DNA of 28,450 nt from Methanobacteriota archaeon. GTDB lineage: Archaea; Halobacteriota; Methanomicrobia; Methanomicrobiales; Methanoculleaceae. The notes beneath the pieces are model-generated. The model ran no database searches and had not been told where the DNA came from. It was given only the letters and a program-made list of their open reading frames with translations. Below, in pieces: positions 8,333 to 17,481 of this stretch. The DNA lies in contig JAEWMO010000108.1 of assembly GCA_023457135.1 (NCBI GenBank), positions 1 through 28,450 on the forward strand, given 5' to 3'. Positions within the stretch are counted from its first letter, which is position 1; each line of letters begins with the position of its first letter. Position numbers and translations under genes: made by a program.

Positions 8333-9535
8333 ATGTCAAGTTTAAATGATAGAGAAGGACTATTTAAAGCATGCCTTATTCTTCCAACAACCTTCCCTAG
8401 TATTGGAGGGTATGAAAACTTAGCCAACGATTTAGCAAAAGAGTTGTCGAAGCAAATCGAAGTCCATATTGTGTGTTATAACTATGATGATAGTATTACT
8501 CTTCCCATATCAGAAAGAATAGTAGTTCATGAGTTTCTCCCTATTATAAAAGTAAAATACATTGGTACTCCTGTCAATGCCTTGGTAAACAATGTAAAAC
8601 TATTGTATCTTGCACGTAAAGAGAAAATATGTGTTATTAATACGCATCCAGTGTTTCCAGGGGGCTTAGATGCTATCCTATCGAATATCTATGGAATCCC
8701 TTTAATTTGTACATCCCATGGTGCTGATATCCAAATAAATGATGATTTGAACTATGGGGAAAGACGAAATATTTTTGTAAACCACTTGACAAAGTTTATT
8801 CTGAAAATAACGGACTATCACACTGTTGTAAGTAAAAGTATGTATCCCGACGCTGTGGACGCTGGATCAGATCCCTCAAAAGTTCGTGTAATTTATAATG
8901 GCCTCAATCTTAGGAGCATTCCCCAACATAAAGAAGTTTCACGATCTAAATACAATTTACTGAATGATGACTTCTTTATTCTCTATATGGGAAGATTACA
9001 CGTAAAGAAGTGTCCAAGTGACCTGATCAAAGCAATGCAAATTGTTGTTTCTGAGATTCCTTCAGCAAAATTAGTTGTTGCTGGCAAAGGGGGTGAAAAA
9101 CGGAAATTGGAGGATTTAGTTAGTCATTTAAATCTATTGGAAAATATAACCTTCGCGGGATTTGTATCTGACAATGAAAAATGGCAACTAATGATGAGTT
9201 GCGACGTTTTTGTTTTACCCTCTGAGGTTGAAGCTTTTGGCATATCTGTTATTGAAGCAATGGCGTGCAGTAAGCCTGTCGTTGTCACGGATATAGGTCC
9301 ATTCACAGAAATCGTTAAACATAAGGAAACAGGGCTGGTTGTGCCTCTCCACTCCCCAGATGCAATCGCTTCAGCGATAATTGAACTCTATCAGAATAAT
9401 GCTCTGAGAAAACACATTGGTGAATCTGCGCGAAAGGAGATTGAAAATAGGTTTGATATTGCAAAGATCGCTGAAGATTATCTTGAGTTATATATGAAAG
9501 CGTTTCAGGAGAAGAAATTTCTGGGGAAATTATGA
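8333..9535 (+). CDS. Glycosyltransferase family 4 (GT-B fold)
   Basis: A 400-residue retaining glycosyltransferase. The N-terminal domain has the Gly-rich loop F-P-S-I-G-G-Y-E-N at about 22-29 and T-S-H-G-A-D with the conserved His near 129. The C-terminal nucleotide-sugar domain has Y-M-G-R-L near 220 and the E-x7-E pair at E300/E308 (E-A-F-G-I-S-V-I-E-A-M-A). It would add a hexose-type sugar to a lipid-linked glycan at the cytoplasmic face. The frame is open back to a GTG at 8270, with another ATG at 8315, but family alignment and a TATA-like box favour 8333. Its last four bases overlap the next gene (ATGA), so the two are translationally coupled. The gene is AT-rich. Confidence 0.88.
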   Translation: MSSLNDREGLFKACLILPTTFPSIGGYENLANDLAKELSKQIEVHIVCYNYDDSITLPISERIVVHEFLPIIKVKYIGTPVNALVNNVKLLYLARKEKICVINTHPVFPGGLDAILSNIYGIPLICTSHGADIQINDDLNYGERRNIFVNHLTKFILKITDYHTVVSKSMYPDAVDAGSDPSKVRVIYNGLNLRSIPQHKEVSRSKYNLLNDDFFILYMGRLHVKKCPSDLIKAMQIVVSEIPSAKLVVAGKGGEKRKLEDLVSHLNLLENITFAGFVSDNEKWQLMMSCDVFVLPSEVEAFGISVIEAMACSKPVVVTDIGPFTEIVKHKETGLVVPLHSPDAIASAIIELYQNNALRKHIGESARKEIENRFDIAKIAEDYLELYMKAFQEKKFLGKL

Positions 9536-10671
9536 GCCAGCATAGTTACAGTATTGGAATGGCATCTGCATATTTTGCTTTGATGAAAGGCGGGGGGGAA
9601 CATTATACCCTCTACCTCTCGAATGCTCTTGGTAAGATGGGCCATGAAGTGTCTATTATCTGTGGGAAGCAACCCCTGAGTGAACCCCATCCATTGAACG
9701 AAAACAGTCCAATAAATTACGTTTCGCAGTTGTTTTTTTTGAGGGACTTGGGAGCAAAAAAGATTCCGTACTTAAGCGGCCTTGGATCAATATTACATAA
9801 TCTGCAGTATCAATGCTTTCTAGAACGGCATTTAGACAAAGCTCATGATTATGATGTTATTCATACGCATGATCCGAATTCACTCTATATGGCGATACAA
9901 GTTAAACAGAAATATGGGGTTCCCGTAGTCGCTTCATTTCATGGCCCTCCGAATCAGAAGATGATCGCAGCAGTGAAAAAAATTGATGCGGTTTTGCCTG
10001 TTAGTGACAGCATATGCCAGACATTTTTAGAACATGGAGTTAATAATGTCTATTGTATCCCCTGTGCCGTAGATAGGGCACAATTTAAAAAATTGAAGAT
10101 TGATGACTCTGAAAGGCCTATAAATATTTTTGGCCACATTATCCTTTTCGTTGGGAGATTAATGCCTATTAAAAATATTGAAAATTTACTTAAGGCCTTT
10201 CGGATTGTATCTGCAAGTGATCCCAGCGCGTACCTCGTGATTGTAGGGGATGGTCCCTCGAAAAGAGATCTGATGTCATTGGCAGGACAGTTAGACTTGA
10301 AAGAAAAGGTTTTATTTACTGGGGTGATACCCTATGGGGATCTGCCAAGTATTTATAATATGGCTGATGTTTTTGTCTTGCCCTCCCTTTATGAATCGTT
10401 CTCCTTAGTGGCTTTAGAAGCTGCTGCTTGTGGTGTACCTATTGTTATATCAGAGGAAGCAAAGGCAATGATACAGACAATTGGCGATGATGCATTATTT
10501 CCTGTAAACCCTCATGATCCTGAATACATCTCACACGGGATATTGTCTGCATTAAATTGCGGAAAAAACAGTAAAATCGTGGATCTAGCACTACGGAGGA
10601 TCGAGAAACTAGACTGGGATCAAAATGCAAGAGTTGTTACAAAAATATATGACTCGGTGGTAAATCGATGA
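9532..10671 (+). CDS. Glycosyltransferase family 4
   Basis: A 379-residue GT-B enzyme. Its Gly-rich N-terminal loop is K-G-G-G-E-H-Y near 19-25, a conserved segment reads S-F-H-G-P-P at 135-140, the donor domain begins with F-V-G-R-L-M at 206-211, and the E-x7-E pair is E288/E296 in Y-E-S-F-S-L-V-A-L-E-A. The overall build is that of hexosyl- or HexNAc-transferases of surface polysaccharide loci; the donor cannot be told. It overlaps its upstream neighbour by ATGA and the downstream deacetylase-like gene in the same way. The three therefore form one coupled unit, and their products probably act on one glycan. Confidence 0.88.
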   Translation: MSQHSYSIGMASAYFALMKGGGEHYTLYLSNALGKMGHEVSIICGKQPLSEPHPLNENSPINYVSQLFFLRDLGAKKIPYLSGLGSILHNLQYQCFLERHLDKAHDYDVIHTHDPNSLYMAIQVKQKYGVPVVASFHGPPNQKMIAAVKKIDAVLPVSDSICQTFLEHGVNNVYCIPCAVDRAQFKKLKIDDSERPINIFGHIILFVGRLMPIKNIENLLKAFRIVSASDPSAYLVIVGDGPSKRDLMSLAGQLDLKEKVLFTGVIPYGDLPSIYNMADVFVLPSLYESFSLVALEAAACGVPIVISEEAKAMIQTIGDDALFPVNPHDPEYISHGILSALNCGKNSKIVDLALRRIEKLDWDQNARVVTKIYDSVVNR

Positions 10672-11855
10672 TCACGCTTCACAACCTACCTTATGGCCAT
10701 GATGTTGCATTTGCTATAAGGGATGATGATCTAAGTTTCTTTACTGATCCCGTGATGATAGAAACAATTTATTCTCAGGCTTGGAGCATGGGGTTTAAAG
10801 TATCATTTGCGGCGGTTCCAAATCATAAAGGCTCGAATAACTTAAATGTTCCTCCTAAGTATCGGCAAACAAGGGTCTACTATAATATCGGGGGCAACCA
10901 CGGATTGGTCGAATTTCTTCAAAAAAAATTGAATGAAGAGAAAATTGAACTTATGCAGCATGGATATTGCCATTCAGAAAATGAGAACCTTCCTGAGCTA
11001 CAATTCGATTGCACAACTGGTTCTTTAGTGTCCAATGGAACTGCTGTTGATTTAAGGCTATATTCAGAATTTTATGGTAAGGCTGACGATGATGTCGTCA
11101 ATAATATAATTTTAGGGAAAGACATCCTCGAAAAAACATTTGATACTAGGATAACAACTTTTGTAGCCCCCCAAGAATACTTCTCTACTGGCGTCTGGTA
11201 TGGGTTGAAAAAAGCAAATTATGACTATTGCGGTGGTATCAATAAGTACTCACTGCTAAATATCCCCGTAAAAAATCTTAGATTTTCTAATATCCTTCGT
11301 TATATTGTGTATAAACTATTCAACCGAGATGTCCGATGCATAGATTCGTTAACAAGAATTTCTGATATTATTACAATTCCAGCGACATTTAGGCATTACT
11401 GGAACAGATACACTGAAATTACTTCTGCGGAAGCTGCGATGAGCGAATTTATAAGATTATTTGAAATAAGAAAACGACAAAACAGCCATTTTATACTTTT
11501 GACCCATTATTGGGAATTTTTTTATGATTGGAAAGACCAGATAACGCAGAAATGTCAGTTGGAATATTTAACTAAGATATTATTCTTTGTTCAGGAAAAT
11601 TCAGACCCTTGGAAATGCTCGATAGGCGAGTTAATCCACTGGCAGAAGATCATCGATAACGTAGAGATTACGGTTCGAAAAAATGAGATAGAAATATTCT
11701 CTCCTTTCGAAGTGAAAGGACTGAGCCTGTTATTCGAGGATGAGAGCACATTTAGAAAAATCGTACAGACATACAACAAGATTCAGAAACGGGGGAAAAA
11801 CTTCATTGTATTTGATATCAATGCTGGAGAGAGGAAAATTATTCGTTTATCCTGA
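10668..11855 (+). CDS. Polysaccharide deacetylase-like protein (NodB/DUF2334-like)
   Basis: A 395-residue protein whose first ~290 residues look like a NodB-type (CE4) metal-dependent deacetylase barrel. It has A-I-R-D-D-D at 16-21 (catalytic and metal Asp), Q-H-G-Y-C-H with metal ligands His98 and His102, F-V-A-P-Q-E at 165-170 and L-L-T-H with His280. All motif positions expected for an active enzyme appear present, though the overall similarity is to the divergent DUF2334-like branch, so activity is inferred. Residues ~300-395 form an additional beta-rich region of unknown role. It is coupled by an ATGA overlap to the upstream GT4. A likely role is removal of N-acetyl groups from HexNAc residues of the glycan. 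No signal peptide is visible, so it probably acts in the cytoplasm on lipid-linked intermediates. Confidence 0.7.
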   Translation: MITLHNLPYGHDVAFAIRDDDLSFFTDPVMIETIYSQAWSMGFKVSFAAVPNHKGSNNLNVPPKYRQTRVYYNIGGNHGLVEFLQKKLNEEKIELMQHGYCHSENENLPELQFDCTTGSLVSNGTAVDLRLYSEFYGKADDDVVNNIILGKDILEKTFDTRITTFVAPQEYFSTGVWYGLKKANYDYCGGINKYSLLNIPVKNLRFSNILRYIVYKLFNRDVRCIDSLTRISDIITIPATFRHYWNRYTEITSAEAAMSEFIRLFEIRKRQNSHFILLTHYWEFFYDWKDQITQKCQLEYLTKILFFVQENSDPWKCSIGELIHWQKIIDNVEITVRKNEIEIFSPFEVKGLSLLFEDESTFRKIVQTYNKIQKRGKNFIVFDINAGERKIIRLS

Positions 11856-12102
11856 ATTATGAGTCGATCGAAGATGCTATAACAGGTACTTCCCTATACT
11901 CTAGGAACTGCCTCTAGCAAAAGAAAAACCGCTCAAAACATGGAGTCTTCCAAATGACGCCCTAGCCCAATTATACGCGATTAATTAAAGCGTTATAAAT
12001 GGAAAAGGGGTGTCAATGGGCGATTGCACGAAGCGTAGAAGCGGGAGGTGCTAACTTATGCAAGGATTTACAGACAGAGTAACATGCATTGAAGTCATTT
12101 CG

Positions 12103-13962
12103 CTATGTTCGATACCCACTTCCGGAGTTAGAATTGTAGATCCGAGAAAAACCTAGTGTGTCCAGTTTTGCATTCAGATTGTAGTTAAGTTTATAAATTG
12201 TTGAAAAAATCTTGAATGGCCTGCCAACGGTCACTTCACGGATCACAATAATCTGATCTCGTAGACTGAGATAATCATTAGAGTGGATTTGTTGACAAAA
12301 AGCTGATATTTGAGGGTACTGGAACTTCTGAGTTCCAGCAAGATATTCATCAGTTTTAATCGGGCCATCCCATTTACCTATAATTGTCTTCATTGATTCT
12401 AACTCCGCTTCTGTAGGCGAGAACCTCATATGGCTGTTTGGTGAAAATGAAGTATTATCAATGTTCGCAGGGGGGCTTACGATCATAAGAATACTTAAGG
12501 CTACAACAAATCCAAACGTAAAACTATAGAACCGGAGAGCTGTTTTTGATTTCCAAGTCCCAACAATGTAAATAGCGACCGCCAATGGGATGCTCAGGAG
12601 GATTTGGGCGAAGTACCACCACCTATGTTCAATCAGAGCGTACCCCGAGATGAGCGAAAAAAAACCGATTGCAAGAGGGATTATTCCAACCCAGGCCGTG
12701 GCAAATGTTGAGCTGCTTCCTTTTCGTGAGATCATGTAAAAAAATCCGATGAACGAGAGTGTAAAGAAAAGAAACATTCCAAGATTATTGATTAACTGCT
12801 CCCCAAGCGGAATAACAGCTGCATAACCCCGAAGTTCTTCAGGAGTTGCCTCAAAAAAATCTATACTAAATCCGGACCTGAGAAGGTCTATTAACGTCCC
12901 AATGCTGTCGGAGGCAAATGTCCACCAAGCAAGCATCGCTATTGTAAAAATGACCGGAACCGATAGAGGAACATAACTCTCTATGTTCAAACCAGAACAT
13001 CGATAAAAGGCAAGCGCACCCCATATGACAAAGAGAAGTATGGCCATGCATACAGCTGCAATAGTATGTGTCAGGATGATAGTCGCCAAAGTCATTATAC
13101 AGAGTATAGCAGTTACCAAGTGGAAGTCCTCTTTAAACCTGAAGAGGAGCAGGTAGAAGGTGATTGGGATAAAAATAGCGGCGAATGCGTTGGGGATGGA
13201 CCAGTAGGACATGAATATATGATGATTTGCAATAATCACCATAAGGGCAGCTAGCAACCCTATCCGGTGGTTCTTGAATAAGTAATTGGCAGTAAGAAAC
13301 ACAAATGTAGCGTTGCAGATGAGTTGCCCGAGGCTCACTGACCCCATAGTGGCAAACTTGTAGGGAAGGTCGGCAATGAGCGATGTTATGGTTACTATGA
13401 GATGAAATAGCGGTAATTTTGAGTATGTATGATCCTCCGGGATAACGCCTTCTCCGATGATCTGGCTGGTGAAAGCAGAATGATACCAGGGGTCCACCCC
13501 GAGGAGGCTTGGGAAGATCAGCAACTGTGACCAAGCGATGCTTACGCCCAGCAGCAGGATCTGGATGAGAATGAGGCCTGCGTGCCGCCTGCCTGAAGTG
13601 AAGATCTCACAGGCAATTACACCTGCCATGAGCGCCGTCAGGATAAAATAAAGAAAAGGACGCTCATAGAACTCTGGTCGGAGATAGACTGAGAGAACAC
13701 TCAGGGTGTAGAGGCCCAAAAAGCAGGTCGCACAGAAGGCAGTCCAGGCTCGGGACTCTGGAAGGTGAAACTCGAAGGTGTGGCTTCTCCGGATCGTCAG
13801 CCATAGGAGACAGGAGATGAGAGCCAGAACTCCGGTGAGCAAATAAATCACCCGGCCAGATCCCCTGCTTAGATAGGCAATTAGAATCAGCGAGAAGATA
13901 ACTCCTGCAATGGCAAGCGTCTTATCCTGATCCCGCAGGAGTAACGATTCTTTTAGTTCCAT
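12103..13962 (-). CDS. Large membrane protein, GT-C glycosyltransferase-like
   Basis: A 619-residue protein with roughly 12-13 membrane helices in its first ~500 residues and a soluble C-terminal domain (~510-619). After several helices there is G-V-D-P-W-Y-H-S at 155-162, an acidic D-x-x-x-H signature in an outer loop like that of GT-C enzymes (PMT/GT39, AglB/STT3). The W-W-D-Y-G motif of oligosaccharyltransferase is absent and the protein is much shorter than AglB. I read it as a lipid-phosphate-sugar-dependent glycosyltransferase acting outside the membrane; a polymerase-like role is an alternative. The start at 13962 lies 1 base after the upstream GT4 stop; the frame is open to 14043 but that part overlaps the GT4. 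GC falls from about 60% at the 5' end to about 35% at the 3' end. Confidence 0.7.
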   Translation of the reverse strand: MELKESLLLRDQDKTLAIAGVIFSLILIAYLSRGSGRVIYLLTGVLALISCLLWLTIRRSHTFEFHLPESRAWTAFCATCFLGLYTLSVLSVYLRPEFYERPFLYFILTALMAGVIACEIFTSGRRHAGLILIQILLLGVSIAWSQLLIFPSLLGVDPWYHSAFTSQIIGEGVIPEDHTYSKLPLFHLIVTITSLIADLPYKFATMGSVSLGQLICNATFVFLTANYLFKNHRIGLLAALMVIIANHHIFMSYWSIPNAFAAIFIPITFYLLLFRFKEDFHLVTAILCIMTLATIILTHTIAAVCMAILLFVIWGALAFYRCSGLNIESYVPLSVPVIFTIAMLAWWTFASDSIGTLIDLLRSGFSIDFFEATPEELRGYAAVIPLGEQLINNLGMFLFFTLSFIGFFYMISRKGSSSTFATAWVGIIPLAIGFFSLISGYALIEHRWWYFAQILLSIPLAVAIYIVGTWKSKTALRFYSFTFGFVVALSILMIVSPPANIDNTSFSPNSHMRFSPTEAELESMKTIIGKWDGPIKTDEYLAGTQKFQYPQISAFCQQIHSNDYLSLRDQIIVIREVTVGRPFKIFSTIYKLNYNLNAKLDTLGFSRIYNSNSGSGYRT

Positions 13963-13963
13963 A

Positions 13964-15082
13964 TTATATCTCTTCAAGCACTTCTGTCCACCGAGCAACC
14001 ACGCGCTCGAACGTAAAATGCTCCTCCACAAAATGCCTCCCATTCTCAGCGATTTGTTCCAGTCCCGGGGAGTTCAGTGCTCGGATTACATTTACCACGA
14101 TACACTCAGGGGAGTTGTTCTCCATAATAAATCCAGTCCTGCCATCTACGATAACGTCTGGTATTGCCCCGACCGGGGTCGCGAGCACCGGGGTTCCGCA
14201 GGCCATTGCCTCGAGCATGATGTTCGGGAGGCCTTCAGTGTAGGAGGGGAGGACGAGGAGGCGCAGCTGGTTCAGGTATTTAGGAAGGTCGTCATGAGAG
14301 ATCCAGCCCGGGAAGTCGACACGGGTGGTGAGGCCCTCCTCCTGCAGGGAGGCCTCGATCATCTCTTTTAACTGCCCGTCCCCGCCGATGAATACGCGGA
14401 GATCCTGTTGGTTACCAAAGATGGTCGGAAGGGCCTGGGTGAAGTGCTGGATGCCTTTCTCCCCGCTCAGTCGGCCGATGTAGCCGATGAGGGGGTGGCG
14501 GGAGGCAAGAGGGGTGGTGACGGTAAAGACCTCGAAATCAAGGAAGTGGCGGTGGGCGATGAGGACTTTATGACAGTATTTTTCGAGACTCCAGTATGAG
14601 ACGAGGCTTGGAGAGTATAAAATTATATTGTTGCACAAGTTGTAGCAGATTTTTGAAAGAGTTATAGTGACCTTGGATAGGATACTATCCGACGAAAGTG
14701 AAATTTTAGACGGTAACAACCAATATACTCTATACTGAAAGATCTTTCCAAAGATCATAGGAAGCACTGGGGGAAATTCCATGAAAAAAATAATTTTCCT
14801 ATATTCTCGTCTCAATGAAAATAATCTGGAGATAATTCTTATTTGCAATGCATTGTACCTGAGCATTTGTCTGATTCTAGATGATCCTGATTGATATGGG
14901 TAAGCGGAGATCTGTAATGAATTACTTAAATTTTGAAAGTTGATTTGATCAGGAGTACCGAGAATCACACATGTTTCACTAATCGTTGACATTATGCTAG
15001 ATAAATTGGATATCGGGGTGGTGAAAGCGGTTATTATAGGGAATGAAACCACTGTAATACCTTGTGGGTTATCTTCGCTCAT
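13964..15082 (-). CDS. Glycosyltransferase family 4, compositionally mosaic
   Basis: A 372-residue GT-B enzyme. The C-terminal half is a textbook GT4 donor domain: G-Y-I-G-R-L-S-G-E-K-G at 200-210, then E283 and E291 in T-E-G-L-P-N-I-M-L-E-A-M-A-C-G. The N-terminal half (1 to ~170) is far less conserved and lacks an obvious Gly-rich loop near the start. The DNA changes from about 35% GC (N-terminal half, 14600-15082) to about 68-70% GC (C-terminal half, 14160-14520), so the gene looks like a recombination product joined near the interdomain linker. GGAG stands 9 bases before the ATG. The stop is 1 base before the next gene's ATG, so the two are cotranscribed. Confidence 0.85.
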   Translation of the reverse strand: MSEDNPQGITVVSFPIITAFTTPISNLSSIMSTISETCVILGTPDQINFQNLSNSLQISAYPYQSGSSRIRQMLRYNALQIRIISRLFSLRREYRKIIFFMEFPPVLPMIFGKIFQYRVYWLLPSKISLSSDSILSKVTITLSKICYNLCNNIILYSPSLVSYWSLEKYCHKVLIAHRHFLDFEVFTVTTPLASRHPLIGYIGRLSGEKGIQHFTQALPTIFGNQQDLRVFIGGDGQLKEMIEASLQEEGLTTRVDFPGWISHDDLPKYLNQLRLLVLPSYTEGLPNIMLEAMACGTPVLATPVGAIPDVIVDGRTGFIMENNSPECIVVNVIRALNSPGLEQIAENGRHFVEEHFTFERVVARWTEVLEEI

Positions 15083-15214
15083 TTAAAGAATCTCCATATT
15101 GACAAGAAATTGTTATCAGAATGACTGTGTTGCCCCATAACAAACTACCTTGTTCATCGATCAAAGGCAGAATGCCTCCGCCTACAGTCGTGTCAAAGTA
15201 GATTTTATGATTGA

Positions 15215-15226
15215 GCTTTTTATACC
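15215..15226 (-). promoter_or_regulatory. Possible internal promoter of the - strand cluster
   Basis: Read on the - strand, GGTATAAAAAGC lies in the 157-base gap before the GT4 gene that starts at 15082. It would give a leader of about 100 bases. This gap is the largest between genes of the - strand cluster downstream of the GT2 at 17340. Confidence 0.4.
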
Positions 15227-15239
15227 TCATATTATCGTA

Positions 15240-16346
15240 TTAAATCAAACTTGCATAGGCCTTCAACAACCGTTCTTCCATAATGCTCCAACTATACTTT
15301 GTTTCATAAGCCTGCCGACCATTCTCACCAAGGTGCATACAAAGGGCTGGATCGTCTTTGAGCGTAAGGATTGCATGCCTGATCGCATCGACATCCCCAT
15401 AGGGTACAACAATCCCGCAGTCCTCGGTACGGACGATGTCAGCCATCGTAGTCCCTTCATTTGTCAGGATCGGTTTCCCGCACATCATGGACTCAAACAA
15501 TTTATTTGGACTCGCATACCTGTTGTTTGGGGTTTTAGGGTCATAGAATGCAAAAAGCATATTTGCTTGCAAGGAATTTTTGATGACATCCTCGTAGGGC
15601 AGAAGACCCAGATACTGCAATCTTTTACAATTTTCATCTAAGTATCCAATTATCCGATCTTTCTCCGGGCCAGTACCAGCAATTATCAACCGCGTATCCT
15701 CTAAATCTCCTAACGCCTCAATTGTGTGCATCAGACCGCGATCTGGATGAAGTAATCCTGCGTAGAATAGGGTAAATGTACTTGCATTGGGAAAGTCTGA
15801 GTTCTGCGAGGTACAGCTATGATCTGGGGGTGTATTGTAAATATATGCGGTCTCATTCAGCTTTGCACCTTTTATTTGAGCATACCGTGATTCATCGACC
15901 AAAATCACCAAGTCGGTAAATCGCATCAAGAATTTATCCAGAGACGTGACCAAATTGCGGATAATGCGAGGTGTTTGAGGCGAGAGACAGTCAGCATAAA
16001 AATCATATACACTATAACAGAGTTTGGTTTTCCGAATAAATTTGGTGAATACTGCAGGAATGATAGTATCTATGTCGCAGGCATGGATGACATCACAGTT
16101 ACTTCTTAAAAGATAATGCAACTCATATATCCACCATACTGGTAGGTATAGGGTAACGCTGGGACTGTCATATGGAGCTTTAATGGTACATCGATGGACG
16201 GAATATCCAAGAGAACAATCAACCTTCACAGTTGATTGTCGGTCCCATACTAACAGTTGGACCTCGTTCCCATTCTGCGATAAGCATTTAGCTACCTTAT
16301 TGACTGCCGGGTCTATACCGCGTCCGCGGACGATAAGTATATTCAT
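15240..16346 (-). CDS. Glycosyltransferase family 4
   Basis: A 368-residue GT-B enzyme. N-terminus M-N-I-L-I-V-R-G-R-G with no Gly-Gly loop; an interdomain segment near residue 190; donor domain with L-F-Y-A-G-L-L near 193-199 and I-I-A-G-T-G-P-E near 221-228; C-terminal S-P-N-K-L-F-E-S-M-M-C-G-K-P with the conserved Glu at about 285. This S-P-N-K-L-F-E form is the variant of the E-x7-E region seen in many WbuB-like GT4 enzymes. The ATG at 16346 is preceded by GAGAGGTG at a good spacing and is preferred over the GTG at 16355 that lies inside that ribosome site. Donor and acceptor are unknown. Confidence 0.87.
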   Translation of the reverse strand: MNILIVRGRGIDPAVNKVAKCLSQNGNEVQLLVWDRQSTVKVDCSLGYSVHRCTIKAPYDSPSVTLYLPVWWIYELHYLLRSNCDVIHACDIDTIIPAVFTKFIRKTKLCYSVYDFYADCLSPQTPRIIRNLVTSLDKFLMRFTDLVILVDESRYAQIKGAKLNETAYIYNTPPDHSCTSQNSDFPNASTFTLFYAGLLHPDRGLMHTIEALGDLEDTRLIIAGTGPEKDRIIGYLDENCKRLQYLGLLPYEDVIKNSLQANMLFAFYDPKTPNNRYASPNKLFESMMCGKPILTNEGTTMADIVRTEDCGIVVPYGDVDAIRHAILTLKDDPALCMHLGENGRQAYETKYSWSIMEERLLKAYASLI

Positions 16347-16410
16347 GGTGTTCACCTCTCAAGTGCAAAGAAGACTGGTATCACTTCCAAGTTGCGAGAA
16401 ACTGGTGCTA

Positions 16411-17340
16411 TTATTCAGAGCCTCTACTAACCACCCCATGCCAGAACCCGATTGTGTACGAGATATGTTCAAGGAGATAAACCATGGGGATTGAAATGAG
16501 GTACTTATGACTTCTAGTTCTTGCAGAAATGGCTAGAGTATAAGCACCAATCATTGTCACATAGATTAAGATCACGGCAATAAACACAGAGGGGGCGAAA
16601 AGCGCCAGCAAAGGAACTCCAGGCGCTATTATTGGAGGGATAACCTGTAAGTCCCATAATTTGCTTCTCGCCCTTCCATACCCGTATTGATACATCCTCT
16701 TTCGGAAATCTTTCAACCCACGCTTATGATTGTGTGACACGACAGCATCGGGGGTATAAAGGAGGTTGCCAAACTTTGATATCCGGTTGTTGAGATCCGT
16801 ATCCTCTGCAGTTGACAAGGATACATCGAATCCACCGCATGCAGTAATGTCACCCTTTCGGTACATACTATTGCAACCGCTGATGCTCTTCACGAACCGT
16901 TTATTTTTAAAGTATCTACCCTGAATCGAGTTTGCGCTGCCCAAAAATGTATTGCTTGCGAAGTTAATGGACTCCTCCCACAAACTCTCCCCTATGTTCC
17001 TTATTCCCCCACCTACGCCGACAATTCCGTCAGTAAATTCTTTATGGAGGTTCTTTAGCCAATCTATGTCCGGGATACAATCAGCGTCGGTAAATGCGAT
17101 ATAATCCCCACGGGCAGTTGCAATTCCGACCTCATTTGCTCCGGCTCTTGTGTGATATTCCTCGTAGAGGACTCGCACCGGGAACTTCATTGCCTTTTCA
17201 ACAGTTCTATCGGTAGAATGCCCATCAACAACAATAACTTCAAAAGGTTTAAGCGTCTGTGAAAACACGGCATTTAAGCAGGTTTCGATCTTGGACTCTT
17301 CATTCTTTACCGGAACGATGATGGAAATCTTTGGGCCCAT
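16411..17340 (-). CDS. Glycosyltransferase family 2 with C-terminal membrane helices
   Basis: A 309-residue inverting GT-A enzyme. S-I-I-V-P-V-K-N-E-E at 6-15 opens the fold, V-V-D-G-H-S-T-D-R-T is at 37-46, and the metal-binding D-A-D is at 85-87 in F-T-D-A-D-C-I-P. After the catalytic domain (~1-220) come two or three membrane helices (about 235-300). It thus works at the inner face on a lipid-linked substrate. The frame is open to an ATG at 17466 next to the end of the 2-epimerase gene, but the extra 42 residues have no family counterpart and GAAGGTG precedes the ATG at 17340. Blocks counted here are about 50% GC, intermediate between the island and the backbone. Confidence 0.85.
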   Translation of the reverse strand: MGPKISIIVPVKNEESKIETCLNAVFSQTLKPFEVIVVDGHSTDRTVEKAMKFPVRVLYEEYHTRAGANEVGIATARGDYIAFTDADCIPDIDWLKNLHKEFTDGIVGVGGGIRNIGESLWEESINFASNTFLGSANSIQGRYFKNKRFVKSISGCNSMYRKGDITACGGFDVSLSTAEDTDLNNRISKFGNLLYTPDAVVSHNHKRGLKDFRKRMYQYGYGRARSKLWDLQVIPPIIAPGVPLLALFAPSVFIAVILIYVTMIGAYTLAISARTRSHKYLISIPMVYLLEHISYTIGFWHGVVSRGSE

Positions 17341-17481
17341 AGTTTCTGCACCTTCTAATTGTCTAATGGTTATGGAGATAGAACGGCCGAATATGGGGCT
17401 TTTTTCCTGATGGCCCACTTCTTGCACCCAGAGCGAGTTGACTTGGGTCTGCTGAGAAGATGCCATTATGAACGGTCACGA

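Noticed and set aside
11944..11992. A peptide-like stretch (T-W-S-L-P-N-D-A-L-A-Q-L-Y-A-I-N) in the convergent gap 11856-12102
   Set aside because: It looks like a piece of a lost gene or transposase, but it is too short and I could not match it to a family. The rest of this 247-base gap shows nothing clear.
12103..13962. Oligosaccharyltransferase AglB
   Set aside because: There is a D-P-W-Y-H loop, but no W-W-D-Y-G motif and the protein is too short.
13964..14043. Extension of the GT-C-like protein upstream to 14043
   Set aside because: It would overlap the end of the GT4 gene by 80 bases, and the natural start at 13962 lies directly after the GT4 stop.
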